A stretch of DNA of 64,000 bases, taken from Beverwykella pulmonaria (lineage: Eukaryota; Ascomycota; Dothideomycetes; Pleosporales; Melanommataceae). Location: positions 565,403 to 629,402 of the forward strand of contig BCHH01000003.1 of NCBI GenBank assembly GCA_001599595.1, given 5' to 3'. Positions within the stretch are counted from its first letter, which is position 1; each line of letters starts with the position of its first letter. The translations under genes and the position numbers were made by a program. Positions 22,700-34,464 of the stretch are shown here, in pieces. The notes beneath the pieces were generated by a model. That model did no database searches. It was not told the origin of the DNA and saw nothing but the letters and a program-made list of their open reading frames with translations.

Positions 22700-23201
22700 C
22701 ATACGCGTCCGCTGTGCCGAATAGTTTGGTTCAGGCACTTATGTAGGGCTTGATCATACGACACTAGAACTGCGACAAGAAGGCTATTGAATCCTATGAC
22801 AAAGAGTGGCTGAAATTCTTCAATGCGAACAAAAATTCCGTAGATCGCCTTCTGATGGAGGTCGGAAAGAAGGTAAAGCCGCTTGAGCTGAAGACTACTA
22901 CATGGGCGAGCAGTATAGGACAGAGCCTTCATGAAGGATGATCTGGTATGGGTCTTTCCCTTTATTGCGTTGATCAGACTCCTACATGGCCAAGGAGCTG
23001 AGGACAGGCGCCGCGGTCGGCCCAAGTGTAAGAGAGAGCTTGGAATGTGGGGTGGGAATCCAGGGAAACTTCCTTGCGTGCACACGAAAGCCGTCGGTCA
23101 GCTCCCGTGGACGGGGGAAAGTGGATTAATCGGATCGATTTTGGCGAGGTGAGTCTTTCGTAGGTATAAGGGGTACGAGTAGGAGGGGCGTGGTGCGACA
23201 T
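22700..23201 (-). pseudogene. HET-domain (heterokaryon incompatibility) gene relic
   Basis: An ATG at 23201 on the minus strand opens a 75-residue frame with the classic start of a HET protein: YTYERLTSPKSIRLIHFPPS, an internal Cys/Glu segment (RLSCARKEVSLDS) and FQALSYTWAD, matching YEALSYTWGD. The frame then ends at a stop. Similarity continues weakly in other frames (IILHEGSVLYCS, then SSAQAALPSFRPPSE) where intact genes have the strand followed by NLxxALxxLR, interrupted by several stops. The conserved WIDAICINQ motif is not found. This is a decayed N-terminal piece. A spliced functional gene is improbable because the expected motifs fall in different frames without splice signals. Confidence 0.6.
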
Positions 23202-24173
23202 TGCAGGCTCGCAATCGCCAACGCCTAGAATTTGCAGTCCGAAGAGTCTCCCTGGTTTTGGTGTTTCTACTTTTGATCATGTTGGAGAGCTGAGCGGTAC
23301 ACTGCAAGGCCTGTTTTCGAGGCCTACGATTTATTTACATCAGAACAGACTTGGGACGTCTGAGGGGAGGATTAGAAATCGATGCATGTATTACGAATCA
23401 TCCTCCGTCCCAAACCATTCAAGCGGAGCAAAGATGTACAAGTACACGCTGGTCTATTCAATATGTAGAAATTATTTCTCAACCATACTGAGATGGCTAA
23501 GAAGAACGAATAAGTAGAGCGATTCACCACTCCCGTGACCAATTCCTCCCTTTTTCTTTTTTTCTTCTTTTTTTTTTCTCGCTCTTTGTCCAACGGCTTG
23601 TACATTCTTCCTCCCCATGGGGGTTGGTCTACTCACAAGTTCCCGTTCGACGAATTAGGTAGTAGCATTTGATATGTTGCGAATAGTTAACATAAGTTAA
23701 AATAACAAAAGAAAAATTGTTGCGCAGGTGGCCTGCAACAGTAGAAAGCAGACGACTGCTCGATGACCTGCCAAGATAACATGGCTGGGCATTTCCCTTG
23801 GGATGCCGCTAAAGAGCAAGAGGGATGATGCTGTATGTCCTCAGGCCTTTGGGGCTCGTCAGCGCGGCACGGAGCTGCCATAGAAGAGGGTGTGCGGCCA
23901 GTCCCTTTTGTAGGTAGAAGGCGAAGTGATGGCGAATTGATGGCGATAATGCGGTCGGAGAATTATTAGACGAGGGGTGATGAGCTGAGCGGCACGCGTC
24001 CTCGTGTTCGCTGGCCCGCTCAGCCACAGCCCCACCGCGTCATATATGGTCTCCATAGGCTGTTTTCCCGCCTCCCAACCTCGCTGCAATTCACCCCTCC
24101 GCCGACACCTGCGCAGCAATCTAACTCCCATACGCACCGCACACAAAGTAATTTGTATTGCAGCCTGCCCACG
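23202..24173. other. Intergenic region with polypyrimidine tract
   Basis: It includes a T/C-rich stretch at about 23550-23582 (runs of T interrupted by C) and the promoter of the SH3 gene at the right end. No gene seen. Confidence 0.45.
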
Positions 24174-25627
24174 ATGGTTCTGGGGCTAAACAATCCCCTT
24201 CCCTCGTCCATGAGGAGTACGTTTCCACCACCCACTGGCCTGCCATGCCACCACTGACAGCCGCGCAGGCGAGTGCAGGAAGACGGGCAAGATTCTGGCA
24301 TCTTTTGTAGATCCGCGGCAAGCTTTTGGGCCCGACAAGATCATTCCGCCGCAGATCCTGGCCAACGCGAAGGTAGGTGCGGTTTGGTTTATGTCAAGAT
24401 GTTTTTCTGACCGATTGGGCAACAGGGCCTCGCCATCCTCACCGTCTTCAAAGCCGGATTCCTCGGAACAGCACGGTTCGGCTCCGGCGTCGTCGTCGCG
24501 CGCCTCGCCGACGGGTCCTGGTCAGCGCCCTCAGCTATCGGAACGCTCGGCGGCGGCTTCGGGGGGCAGATCGGCTTCGAGCTCACCGACTTCGTTTTCA
24601 TCCTCAACGACGCCAACGCAGTCAAGACGTTTGCCCAGGCTGGGTCGCTCACGCTGGGAGGTAATGTATCCATTGCAGCGGGGCCCGTCGGACGAAATGC
24701 CGAGGCGGCGGGCGTAGCCAGCTTGAAGAGCGTGGCCGGCGTGTTCAGCTACAGCAAAACAAAGGGTCTCTTTGCGGGTGTCAGCCTCGAAGGCAGCGGC
24801 ATCATCGAGCGGCGGGATGCCAACGAGAAGCTGTACGGCAGGCGGTGGACCGCCCGGGAGCTGCTGAGTGGCCAGGTTCCTGTGCCGCCTGCGGCGGAGC
24901 CCCTGCTGCGCGTCCTGAACTCGAGGGTGTTTTCGGGTGTGGCCGGAAGCGCTTCCGCAGACGCCATGTACAACGACATACCCGTCTACGACGACGCACA
25001 CGAGGACGTGGTGTGGCAGGGCCGGCGGGGCTCGGCCATGGGGGAGGGCGTGCGCACCGACCGGACAGGGTCCATGGGCGCAGGCGGCGTGAGGCCGAAT
25101 CGAACGGGATCCATGGGCGCCGTAGACGACGACTACGTCTACCGCGACAAGCCCCCCTCGCGCGCCAACACCTGGACGGACGACATCTACGACCATACCC
25201 CCACCCAGAGCACAGGCGGCCTCAACCGATCCTTTACCACGCGCGCCAACCCTAACGAGACATTCGACAGAATGGACAGCCGCGAAAACCGCCGCTCCAC
25301 CTTTGGCGACGATTACAGCTTCAGTGACAAACGGCCCGGCCGGCCTACCGCACCGAAACCCGTGTTTGGCGCGAAGAAGGCAAACCTGGGAGCTGACCAG
25401 GCCATCGCGAAGTTCACATTTGACCCCGATCAGCCAGGGGACCTGGGATTCAAGAAGGGTGACGTCATTACGATCTTGAAGAAGACGGATAACGAGACGG
25501 ACTGGTGGACGGGGAAGGTGGGAGACCGAGAAGGCATATTCCCGAGGTAGGTGGTTACGAAGACGCTGCCCAATGCTGCACTGACGCTAACATGAATGAA
25601 TGCAGCAACTATGTCCAGATGATGTGA
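24174..25627 (+). CDS. LSB3: LSB3/YSC84-type SYLF + SH3 actin-patch protein
   Basis: Four exons, 24174..24216, 24269..24372, 24426..25546 and 25606..25627; 429 residues. Introns are 52, 53 and 59 nt, and every junction restores a conserved motif. The N-terminal SYLF/Ysc84 domain (about 1-215) begins MVLGLNNPLPSSMRSECRKT and contains DPRQAFGPDKIIPPQILANA, KGLAILTVFKAGFLG and GTLGGGFGGQIGFELTDFVF. A disordered Ser/Arg linker includes a near-duplicate (TDRTGSMGAGG and PNRTGSMGAVD). The C-terminal SH3 domain (about 372-429) contains AIAKFTFDPDQPGDLGFKKG, the [20 protein letters not shown] core and ends NYVQMM. Yeast Lsb3/Ysc84 bind and bundle F-actin through the SYLF domain and bind Las17/Sla1 by SH3 at endocytic patches. 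The last exon is only 22 nt. Confidence 0.95.
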
Positions 25628-26290
25628 ATGGGACCCTGAATCTCCGCGAAGAAATACCAAACCATACAGCACCGTCCCATCTGTCCATAACTCGTTCCGT
25701 TTTCGTATGGATCCATCGTCGTTCTCGAGATACCACATCACATACCCGCCGTGTCGTACGTATACGTTAGACTGCTTCACCGCTTGAACACCACTTGCTA
25801 TCAGAGCCGTTTCAGAATCAATTTGGGATGCTTTCTTGGCCCTAGCATGGCGTCCAGGACGTTTATATTATTTTTGGGAAGGGGAATATATGGAGGCGTG
25901 ATTACTAGATAATCGGGCAGAGAATGGAAACTGATTTATGTATGACTTGTACGAATGTCTTCCTCATAGCTTCAATCCCCCAATGGATGTCGTTGGTAGA
26001 ACAGCGGGTGAGCGTATGTCCAGTTATATCCGAATTTACCCCGCCTATTTCCACCACCACGATTGTCATCCACAACGTTATCCCACTATTCCAAAGTGTT
26101 CTTAGCCCCTTTATCACGATGAGATCGTATCTTTCCGACAGCTGCCCTGATACGGAAGCTGGTTTCCGCTATCGTGCTCCCTGTCCCATTACCTAATCAC
26201 CCATGCCCCGCTTGATGAGGCGTTGATAAAAAGCACCTTTCCCATCTCTTCACCTCTCCTCCGTAACCGTCGCTCCGACTATACAGCGCC
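25628..26290. other. Intergenic region
   Basis: This 663-bp region lies between co-oriented genes. Only short random ORFs are present. The last 50 bases are pyrimidine-rich and precede the amidase ATG. Confidence 0.45.
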
Positions 26291-28239
26291 ATGACCGAGA
26301 ACTGGCAAGCCCGCGCAGAGGCGAAGCGCAACGCCATCCTCGCCGCCATCCCAGAGGCATGGCGTATACACAATCCACCCATAGAGGAGCAAGTCGACGT
26401 CACGGGATCTTTCATGCACCAATTTCTCTCTACGAGAGAGGTTGGAATCACGGAGATGGCGGCGGATGATATTGTTAGGAGGACAGCAACGGGGCGGTGG
26501 AAGGCCGAGGAGGTTGCGAGGGCGTTTTGTCATAGGGCGGCGTTGGCGCATCAATTGGTATAGCATCTAATTACTTCTAGAGATGAGTGGGTGGGTGGAC
26601 GGGAAGGAGGAATTGAGGCTGATGATAGGTAGTTACACTGCCTGCATGAAATCTTCTTCGACGCGGCTATCTCGGATGCAAAGAAACTGGACGAGTACTA
26701 CGCACAACACAAGAAGCCCATCGGCCCCCTCCACGGGCTCCCCATCAGTCTCAAAGACCAATTCCACGTCAAAGATGTTGAAACCACCATGGGCTACGTG
26801 GGCTGGATAGGCACGTTCGAGGGGAAATCCGACACGGGGAAAGAGAAGGTGTTTGAGAGCGAAATGGTGCGCGAGTTGAGGAATTGCGGCGCCGTGCTGT
26901 ATTGCAAGACGGCGGTCCCGCATACGCTTATGAGCGGCGAGACGGTGAATAATATTGTGGGGTATGCGCTGAATCCGAAGAATAGGAGACTAACGTGTGG
27001 GGGGAGTTCGGGCGGGGAAGGCGCGTTGATTGGGGTTAGAGGGTGTATGTGTTCCATGTCTGTGGTGAGATTGAGGATGGAGACTGATGGTTGACAGCAC
27101 CGGTTGGATTTGGAACAGATATCGGGGGCTCCATACGGTAACCTTGATCGCCCTCCTCTTCGATATAAAACCATGTCAGCTGACCGCTCCCCTCTCCCTA
27201 GCATCCCGGCAGCATTCAACGGTCTCTACGGAATCCGCCCCTCAACTGGTCGCCTCCCGTACGCCGGCATGGCCAACTCCATGGACGGGCAAAACTCCGT
27301 TCTCTCTGTCGTCGGGCCCCTCGCCACCTCGATCCCGTCCCTCCGTCTCGTCTTCAAAGCCTTATTATCCCAAAAACCCTGGCTGCACGACCCCCTTGTG
27401 CACGAACTCCCCTGGCGCCACGACAAGGAAAAAGAGATCCTCGAGCTCACAGGCGGAATCGGGGACGCGGCGAAGGTGGGAAGATTGTGCTTTGGGGTTT
27501 TCAAGAGCGATGGGCTTGTTACGCCTCTGCCGCCTGTTCGCCGCGCGATAGACATGGTAGTTCAGGCATTGGAAGCGCTCGGCCACGAAGTCATACCTTG
27601 GTCGCCGCCCTCGCACAAACTTCTCTTGGACGAGGGAATCAAGACATGGAACTTTGACGGCGGATCCGATGTAAAATCTGCCTTCGCGCTCTCAGGGGAA
27701 CCCATGTCGGATCAAGTATCTTTCTTCGCCTCCCTCGAGCAAGAGTTCACGGCCAGCGAGATCGCGGCAACCAACGTCAAGCTGCGCCAGCTGAAAACAG
27801 AGTATATGGAGTACTGGAACAGCACGGAGAAGGCAACGACGACCGGACGGCCCGTCGATGCGGTCATCAGTCCGCTCGCTCCATTCCCCGCAGCTAGGCC
27901 GGGAAAGTACCCTTACTACGGGTACAGCACCTTTGTCAATTTTCTAGACTACACAAGCGTCGTCGTGCCGGTCACAAATGTGGATAAAGGCATCGATAAA
28001 GCGGATGCCGAATATACGCCTCTCTCTGATATTGATAAAGTCGTGTACGAGAGCTGTAAGTTCTACCTACCTTCCAAGCTTCCATGGTGAAGGGAGTGGA
28101 AGAGTGTTAATGACTTGTGGCAGACGACCCCGAGATCTACGACGGCGCACACGTGTGCGTGCAGTTGATCGGACGCCGCCTCCAAGAAGAGCGCATGCTA
28201 GCCATTGCCGAGCATGTCAGCGAAGCTCTCCTCCTCTAG
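26291..28239 (+). CDS. Amidase-signature-family hydrolase (acetamidase/FAAH-like)
   Basis: Five exons, 26291..26557, 26633..27044, 27098..27137, 27202..28055 and 28124..28239; 562 residues. Introns are 53-75 nt. The amidase-signature catalytic triad is complete: Lys130 in GLPISLKDQF, Ser214 in CGGSSGGEGA and Ser238 in GFGTDIGGSIR. The exon 2 to 3 junction (T|CA, donor GTATGT) and the 40-nt exon 3 rebuild the GSPVGFGTDIGGSIR signature, and exon 4 continues IPAAFNGLYGIRPSTGR. The family hydrolyses amides, such as acetamide or fatty-acid amides, to acid and ammonia. The substrate here cannot be read from sequence. The gene is convergent with the Zn2Cys6 regulator and close to an asparaginase, so a role in nitrogen acquisition is plausible but inferred. 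Confidence 0.93.
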
Positions 28240-28973
28240 GCTCACATTTCCAGTGGTGGTGGAAACATCACTGACGATGAAAGCATCCGCCGAAATTAGC
28301 GGCCGAGGCAAACAAGCCAAGCGTTGGAGGGTAGAGAAAGGGTCTACAGAACGAGGCTGTGGACTGAATAGATGTAACAAGGAGCAATAGATAGCACGTT
28401 TCTTCCGCCCTGTCTCTGCAGTATGACGCAGCCCTACCCTTTCCAAAAGCGTCCCCAAACGTCCTGAACCTGAACGATAAATAGAATACCCGCATCCTTA
28501 TCCACCCCAGTACTTCCACAGCCCCTTCCCACTTCCGCACCTGTTTGTTCGTCGCCGTTGCACGCACAATATAAATATAAAACCATACGCTACGAAACAG
28601 ATTCACATCCCGACCCAACACCGACCAATGACCCGAGCGTCGATTCCCCACGCTCGAGAAGCTACTCGCAGCCTGATTTTCACCATTGCATTGGTCCCAG
28701 ACGATGAGGGGTAGTATGTATATCCATTGTGTGGGCCATATGCTTCAAACATACATGCTACTGTCCACCCATGGCAACCATTCCCTCACCAAAACGCCGT
28801 TCCTGGTCCCCCAAACGCCCAGTCAGTGGGCGACTCAAAGGGGGTATCATAACAATAAAGCAAACCACCCAACAGCCACCACCACCACGACGCTCCATCC
28901 TCATCCACATTAGCAGACTTTTTCCTTCTCCTCTTCTCTCGAACAATCTTAGCCCACCCCCTTTGCCCCCGTG
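28240..28973. other. Convergent 3' intergenic region
   Basis: This 734-bp stretch lies between the 3' ends of the amidase and the transcription factor. It includes a CA/CC-rich stretch at about 28880-28970. No coding signal is seen. Confidence 0.5.
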
Positions 28974-31416
28974 TCATATCCAAGGCACCCCATAGCCGCC
29001 CACACTACTCGGCTGCAACTCGAAATCCCAAGAGTCAAGACCGGCCACGTTAGCCACGTCTTGATTGGTATTCCACTGTCCACCTCCTACCCCATTCCCC
29101 GTTCCGCCGCCCCTACCCGTCTCCGACAACCCCGCGCCCACTTGCTGCGCGAAATCGAGCGCGCCGTACGGGAAGAGATCATCGAGGTTGGGCGGGAACA
29201 TGCTGGCAGCACCTGGCCCTTCTTGACCCTGGTTCACTCCCTGGGGCTGATTCAAGATGGTGGTGACTACGTTGACAATATCCCTAAAGTCGTCGACGAC
29301 ACGCCGCGCGGCTTGAAGATAGACGGAGAGATCGTGCAAGATGGCGAGGGCGTCCCGGAAGCTGTCTGCATAGGTTTTTTGTTGGTCTTGCAGGCCGATG
29401 GAGGCGAGATCGCGGACGAGAAGGGTGGCTAGGATCAGGAGTGAGCCGCCGAGCGAGGCCGTCATGTGGTATCGGAACGAGCTTGGGCCTTTGGCGTCGG
29501 TGCTGTGGGCTTTGATGAGCTGGACGTTGGCCATGGCTAGGTCACCGCAGAGTCTGCCGGTGCTGCCGTCGTATCGTAGCGAGATCATCGTGCGGCGGCG
29601 AAGGAGGAGTCGTAGATGGTTCAGGCGCGTGTAGACCAAGGTATGCTGTCTTTGATGCCGGACGTCGGGGGTCTGATCTTTGGGTAGAAGTGGGATCGCT
29701 GGCAGCAAAACTTCGGTCCAGTGTTTGATCTTAGCATCCAGGATGGCGGTGCTTTCGCCGTCCATGCCTCGCGTCGCGGCGGCGGCGAACATTCGATCCC
29801 AGACATCGCCAATGAGCTTGCCCCATTGTATCATGCAGCTCAGATACAGGTTGGCCGATCGTACCAAGTCTTGCTGTGGCAATGGCTGGTCGGGTTCAAC
29901 GTCCTACCAGGGGGTTAGGCGGGCGTACGCATAGCGATCAAGGCGCGACTCACTCTGTCGTATACCCAATCCGGCTGGTCCACATTGATATCCAGATCGC
30001 GGATGCCATATGGCCGCCCGCAGCTTAACGATATCCGGCGGTCGGCAAAGTAGATGGTCCAGAAGATGCGCTGGCGCATGTGAATCTGGAAGGGGCTGCA
30101 ATTGGCCCAGCATGCCTGCTGATGAAGGCCGAACTGGAAAGCGAGCCGGCACGCAATGCCAATGACACTGTACGCGGCATTCGGTTTGTCGGCACAAACC
30201 AGGTACAGCGACTGGAGGTGGTTAGCCGCGGGTTTGATTGTCGGTGGTGATGATTCTCTGGCCTTACCTCCCAGATCAGGAACTGTATGAGGCTTAGGTC
30301 TCCTCGTCCGCTGACTTTCCGTTTCCCGACGAGTTGGTCTGCCAGCTGGAACCATTGCCACCCGGGGGGTTTGGCGGCGGCGCCAATATGTGTGGTGTCG
30401 ACGAGTATATCTGAGCAGGCGAAAACGATGTAGTTGAGGGCCAAAAAGCTAATGTCGCCAGCGTTTACCACGGCCCGCGTAGCGAGCATGCTCTCGCTCC
30501 GTGCGCGAAGCTCGGCCTCATTGAGACATGGATAGTACGGGGCGATAGAGAAGAAGAAGTAGTCGATGTACTTCTGGTAGTCGCCTGGGTTCGGGAACGG
30601 CAGGCTCCGCGAGCCCACACGGATGCTCGACGCCGACTCGGTGCTGCTCGAGGGGCTGGCGGCCGACACGGACGGTCTGGTCCGCGATTCGGGAGACTCG
30701 GGCGGGAATCCAAGCTGCTGCCGGACGGCGGCGAGGTTGGCGCTGAAGGCCTCGATGGGCGGGTGCAGGGCCGAGTCGCCGTGGAAGCCGTCGACGAATG
30801 CCTCCTCGCGCTCGATGCTCCCCCGTGGTGTTGCGGCCATGCCCCGCTCTTGGATCAGCACCTCCATCATGCCCTCCATGCGGGCCATGCGCGCCTCCAT
30901 GGAGCTGCCGGGCATGCTCGCGTCGCTGGGCCGGCGGTCCATGCTCTCATGCCGCGGGAGGATGCTGCGGCGGGCCACGCCCATGCTGCTCGCGATGCCG
31001 TTGCCATTGCCGTTTGCGTGTGCATTTGCGTTGAGCGATGGCGGCGGCGGCGGCGGCACGGGGGTGGGACGGCTCAGGTGCTGCAGGGCCTCGGCCGCCG
31101 TCTGGTCTTCCGAGTAGAAGCAGCGCTTTCCATTGTCGCTGCATCGTCCGCACGGGTTCTCGCCGGAGCACTGGGCGGTGGAAGTCAGTATAGGGCGTGC
31201 GAGGTCGCGGGGGGCCGTCTACCTTGAGCTTGGAGCGGCGACACGACACGCTGCGCTGCGCTGTTAGCCACCACGGAACGGTCGGAATGCGGCAAGAGCA
31301 GAGGCGTGGGCTGCTCACCAGGCCTTGGGCGCGTACTTTGCGCGCACCTTCTTGCGCTTGGGCGAGCCCGGGGCCTCGTCCTCGGCTCTGCCGTACGGCA
31401 ACGGCTCGTGGTTCAT
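28974..31416 (-). CDS. Zn2Cys6 transcription factor with fungal-specific TF domain
   Basis: Five exons, 31416..31319, 31250..31223, 31170..30268, 30211..29954 and 29903..28974; 738 residues. Introns are 50-68 nt. The zinc cluster, split over exons 1-3, is complete: C33, C36, C43, C49, C52 and C59 (CVSCRRSKLKC then SGENPCGRC...C). It is preceded by a basic patch (SPKRKKVRAKY). A Pro/Asn/Ala-rich linker follows, with a short coiled segment (MEARMARMEGMMEVLIQ). The fungal_trans (middle homology) domain spans about 200-480, with PGDYQKYIDYFFFSIAPYYP, RQRIFWTIYFADRRISLSCG and GRPYGIRDLDINVD. The C-terminal tail is Gly/Asn/Gln-rich with DDLFPYGALDF, a possible activation segment. Exon 2 is only 28 nt. 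The target genes are unknown; the adjacent convergent amidase is the nearest candidate. Confidence 0.93.
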
Positions 31417-31997
31417 GCTGGGTGCTGGCGGCGGGAGAGGAAGAAGAGAGACGGGAGGTCTGATGGATCCAGGCCCGACCGCGTTCGGAAAGCACCGCCC
31501 GGATGCCGACGAGCTTCACACCACCCAATCACCGCCGCCGCCGAACCGTCTGGATGCATGTCCTCTTCTGGCCGCCTCGCTCCGTTCGCGGTGCAGTGAA
31601 GTCGCTATATTGTCTTGCAGGTCCCATATCGACCGATCCAACCATCGGTGCATGCAGAACGTGTTCCTACAGCCTCTCCTGATGCGAACGACGAAACCGA
31701 GCCAATCATCCAGCACCATCGCGTTTGCGCTAGCATCCGCCTATCGTAAACACCAACACAACATCTCCGGCATCGAAGCCGACCTCACCTCCTCATCTTC
31801 CCTGTGTCCTTCGTGGAGACCTTGCAGGTAGTAGGCACCCCAGTGGTGCTCCTTCCGACCCATTCCACGACGAATTCACCATGGATCGGGAGGACGTGTG
31901 CCAGCCAGAGCCATGCCGAGAACTTGGGACCAGACACGAGACCAGCGACTAGGCCTCACATATCTGCGTCTCGAGTGGCCATGTCTCCTCACAGACA
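31417..31997. other. Intergenic region, promoter of the Zn2Cys6 gene
   Basis: This 581-bp stretch lies between two minus-strand genes. No further gene is seen. Confidence 0.45.
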
Positions 31998-33938
31998 CTA
32001 CGTCTCCATGCGAGCAGCCTCTTCCGCTGGGCTGCACCCTCGCGCCACAGGCACGTGCTTCTGCTTGATTTCCAGCATAAACCGCCTGATCCCACACGCA
32101 GCGGAAGCCACCCTCCTCACACTGACCGTGACCTCCACATCCTCTCCCCTCACTTCCCCCACCTTCCCTCCATCCCCTCTCTTCCAATACACCGTGACCC
32201 GATCCCTCTGTAGCGTCGAACTTCGCGCTTCGTCCAGCCATCTCATACGGGATCCCTCCTCCCCAAGATCGTCGAGTCTGGTCAACACGACATGGCACAG
32301 CGGTCTTTCTTCGTACAGCCCAAGTTGCACCAGCAACGCGACGTCGGGGTACGTTTTGTTTCCGAAGCCGAGAACGCCGCGGATGCCGGATGTGCGGTAA
32401 TGTGGGGACGTGTCGACATCGGAGAACCAACATAGCTCGGGCGGGTTGCCCATGGCGAGGGACAGCGTGGCCGGCTGATGTAGGGAGATCAGGGCGTTGA
32501 CTACTTGGTTGAGCCGGTGGCGGTAGAGATTTCCGCTGTCTGCGCCGCTCGACTTGGTGGCTATGCTCATGTTGGACTCGGAGATGGAATTAGAGGGTGC
32601 CTCGGCTGGGAACCTAGTAGAGAGCAAGCGATCCATGCTGATCCAGGAAGAGAGGTAGCATTCCAGTGGCTGGTCTCCGCCCGTGTTTGGCTTGACCATG
32701 ATAAGGGAGGGCATAGACGCGGGACTGGCCACATCTCGGATGAGATCTGCGCGGTCTAGGAGATAGGGCTGCATGACGTATACGGACTTGTACTTGAACC
32801 CCTTGCTCGCGTTCTTGGGAAGGAGCGTCAGATCCGCGCCCACTCTTCGTATGTAGCGTTCTGACTTGGGGCTCAGGCGGTGGAGCGTCATACACAGCAT
32901 GAGTTCCTCGCCTTCATATGCGCGCAGCAGCGTCAAGCATGCATAGACCTCGCCCGCATTTCGTTCCAACAGTGGTAGCGAGATCCGTAATCCGCGGCTC
33001 GTCAAGAATGGCGGATCGTGCTCCCTGGGCGGAGGGAGCAACGACGAGCAGTCCCTCAACAGATCCCTGAAGCTCCACGACGACGCGGGGGGTTTCGAGA
33101 GGTCGCGGGCCCCCCACCGATCTACTGAGTCGGCGAAATCGGAGGGTGAATCGGCAAGAAGTCCTTTCGAGATGTGGGGATCTGAATACCCGGGAACGAT
33201 GGTGGGCGACCATGTGAAGAGCGTGTAGTCCTCGCGAACCCGCATGATCTCCTCTTGCAGGCGTATGAAAGCTCGACTCCCCTCTCCATAGAGCAGGGGC
33301 ATGTTGACGCGGAACAAGCCCATCAAGCAATACGCTTGGTCTTCGATTCGACTGGTCTTTCTGCGCGCAGCCCAGGACATCCTCACAGCCACGTTTCTTC
33401 GGAGGGGATCAGCGCCGCAAAGTATCCCCTCGTCAATGCCGGTGATTTCGGTGATCTGCTCGTGCAAGCTGAGCTTAGTCCCGATTTCGATCCAGTCTGC
33501 GCTGTAGAACTCGACAACGTGGGGAGCCAGTAGCTCCTGCAGCGTCCACCCCCGCGTCCACCATCGGCTCTCGGTGAAGCTCCTGTAATTCTCAATGACC
33601 GACTGCGACGACGCTTCGAAGTCCGCCAGATACGCATAGCAGATGCGCGCGTTTTGATACCACTTGTACATGGAGTTGATCGCCTCGGACAGCTCTGCAC
33701 TGCTGGTTTTGTCGATGCAGCACGTGTCTATCCAGCAGTGGGAGAACCCATCGCTAGCGGCTTTTTCGCAGCACTTCTTAATCTTCGCATAGCCCCTCTT
33801 TTTGTGGGCTCCTGCACACTGTATTTCTTGCAGGCTGACCTCCTCCTCTTCCCAAGTGTGTGACAGGATAACATATTCTGGCATCTCGTGGCCGAGAAAT
33901 TCCTCGACTTGGATCGTAGACGTGTTCAAGAGCCTCAT
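31998..33938 (-). CDS. HET-domain protein (HET-E/HET-D-like N-terminus, no NACHT)
   Basis: A single exon of 646 residues from ATG 33938 (MRLLNTSTIQVEEFLG). The frame is open a further 33 codons upstream, but MRLLN is the family start. The HET domain occupies about 20-190. Its elements in order are YVILSHTWEEEEVSLQE, KIKKCCEKAASDGFSHCWID, TCCIDKTSSAELSEAINSMY, KWYQNARICYAYLAD and FTESRWWTRGWTLQELLAP. A conserved follow-on segment contains RRKTSRIEDQAYCLMGLFRV and NMPLLYGEGSRAFIRLQEEI. The rest (about 270-646) has no NACHT, WD40 or ankyrin region that I recognise. HET proteins trigger cell death when unlike fungal individuals fuse, and some respond to other non-self signals. The gene appears intact, unlike the relic at 22.7-23.2 kb. 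Confidence 0.93.
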   Translation of the reverse strand: MRLLNTSTIQVEEFLGHEMPEYVILSHTWEEEEVSLQEIQCAGAHKKRGYAKIKKCCEKAASDGFSHCWIDTCCIDKTSSAELSEAINSMYKWYQNARICYAYLADFEASSQSVIENYRSFTESRWWTRGWTLQELLAPHVVEFYSADWIEIGTKLSLHEQITEITGIDEGILCGADPLRRNVAVRMSWAARRKTSRIEDQAYCLMGLFRVNMPLLYGEGSRAFIRLQEEIMRVREDYTLFTWSPTIVPGYSDPHISKGLLADSPSDFADSVDRWGARDLSKPPASSWSFRDLLRDCSSLLPPPREHDPPFLTSRGLRISLPLLERNAGEVYACLTLLRAYEGEELMLCMTLHRLSPKSERYIRRVGADLTLLPKNASKGFKYKSVYVMQPYLLDRADLIRDVASPASMPSLIMVKPNTGGDQPLECYLSSWISMDRLLSTRFPAEAPSNSISESNMSIATKSSGADSGNLYRHRLNQVVNALISLHQPATLSLAMGNPPELCWFSDVDTSPHYRTSGIRGVLGFGNKTYPDVALLVQLGLYEERPLCHVVLTRLDDLGEEGSRMRWLDEARSSTLQRDRVTVYWKRGDGGKVGEVRGEDVEVTVSVRRVASAACGIRRFMLEIKQKHVPVARGCSPAEEAARMET

Positions 33939-34464
33939 AACTGACGACTGAGGTAAGTTGCTCCATTTAGCGTTAAGAAGGGAAAGCAGACGAAAGTTAC
34001 GGAAAGAAAGACACCAGCCGCTCTGCAGTGTCCGCACGAAGAAACCCGCCGTGGCAGAATCGCAGAATCGCAGATCTAGATCATAGCAGCCATGTCTAGC
34101 ATTCGGAAGGCGTCACGACGACGATGAAAAGAGCGCTAGCCCTCATTTGTTCTCTAGCGCTTTTCGGATAACTGGCCAATGAAGGCTAATCCGATGTTAT
34201 CAAGCCTTCCGTTGCCGAACTTCTTCCCTTCACTCATACCTCCGACCCCATCGTTGCATTGTAGGACTTAGCCCCGCCACCTATCAAACAACCTAGTGTA
34301 CCAGCCCTTATATCGCCTCTTCACATACTCAAAGATTTCTTCAGGCCAAAGTTGACACAGTCTTCGGATTTTGAAACGTCGGACTTTCATCATAAGGGGT
34401 TGAGCTCGTTCCAAGATAGACTGCATAATCAAAAAAAAAAAAAGAGAGCCCATTGTCAAACACC
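33939..34464. promoter_or_regulatory. Shared divergent promoter region (HET gene / asparaginase)
   Basis: 526 bp separate the divergent ATGs at 33938 (minus) and 34465 (plus), so both promoters must lie here or overlap neighbouring genes. It contains a short inverted repeat at 34132-34161 and an A-run at about 34429-34444, 20 bases before the asparaginase start. No TATA box could be assigned with confidence. Confidence 0.5.
34132..34161. repeat. 8-bp inverted repeat in divergent promoter
   Basis: AGCGCTAG and CTAGCGCT are separated by 14 bases and flanked by AAAAG and TTTTC. This could be a dimeric factor site or a hairpin; no binding protein is inferred. Confidence 0.55.

Noticed and set aside
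31804..32400. 198-codon plus-strand frame
   Set aside because: It lies wholly antisense inside the intact HET gene and encodes low-complexity Ser/Thr/Pro.
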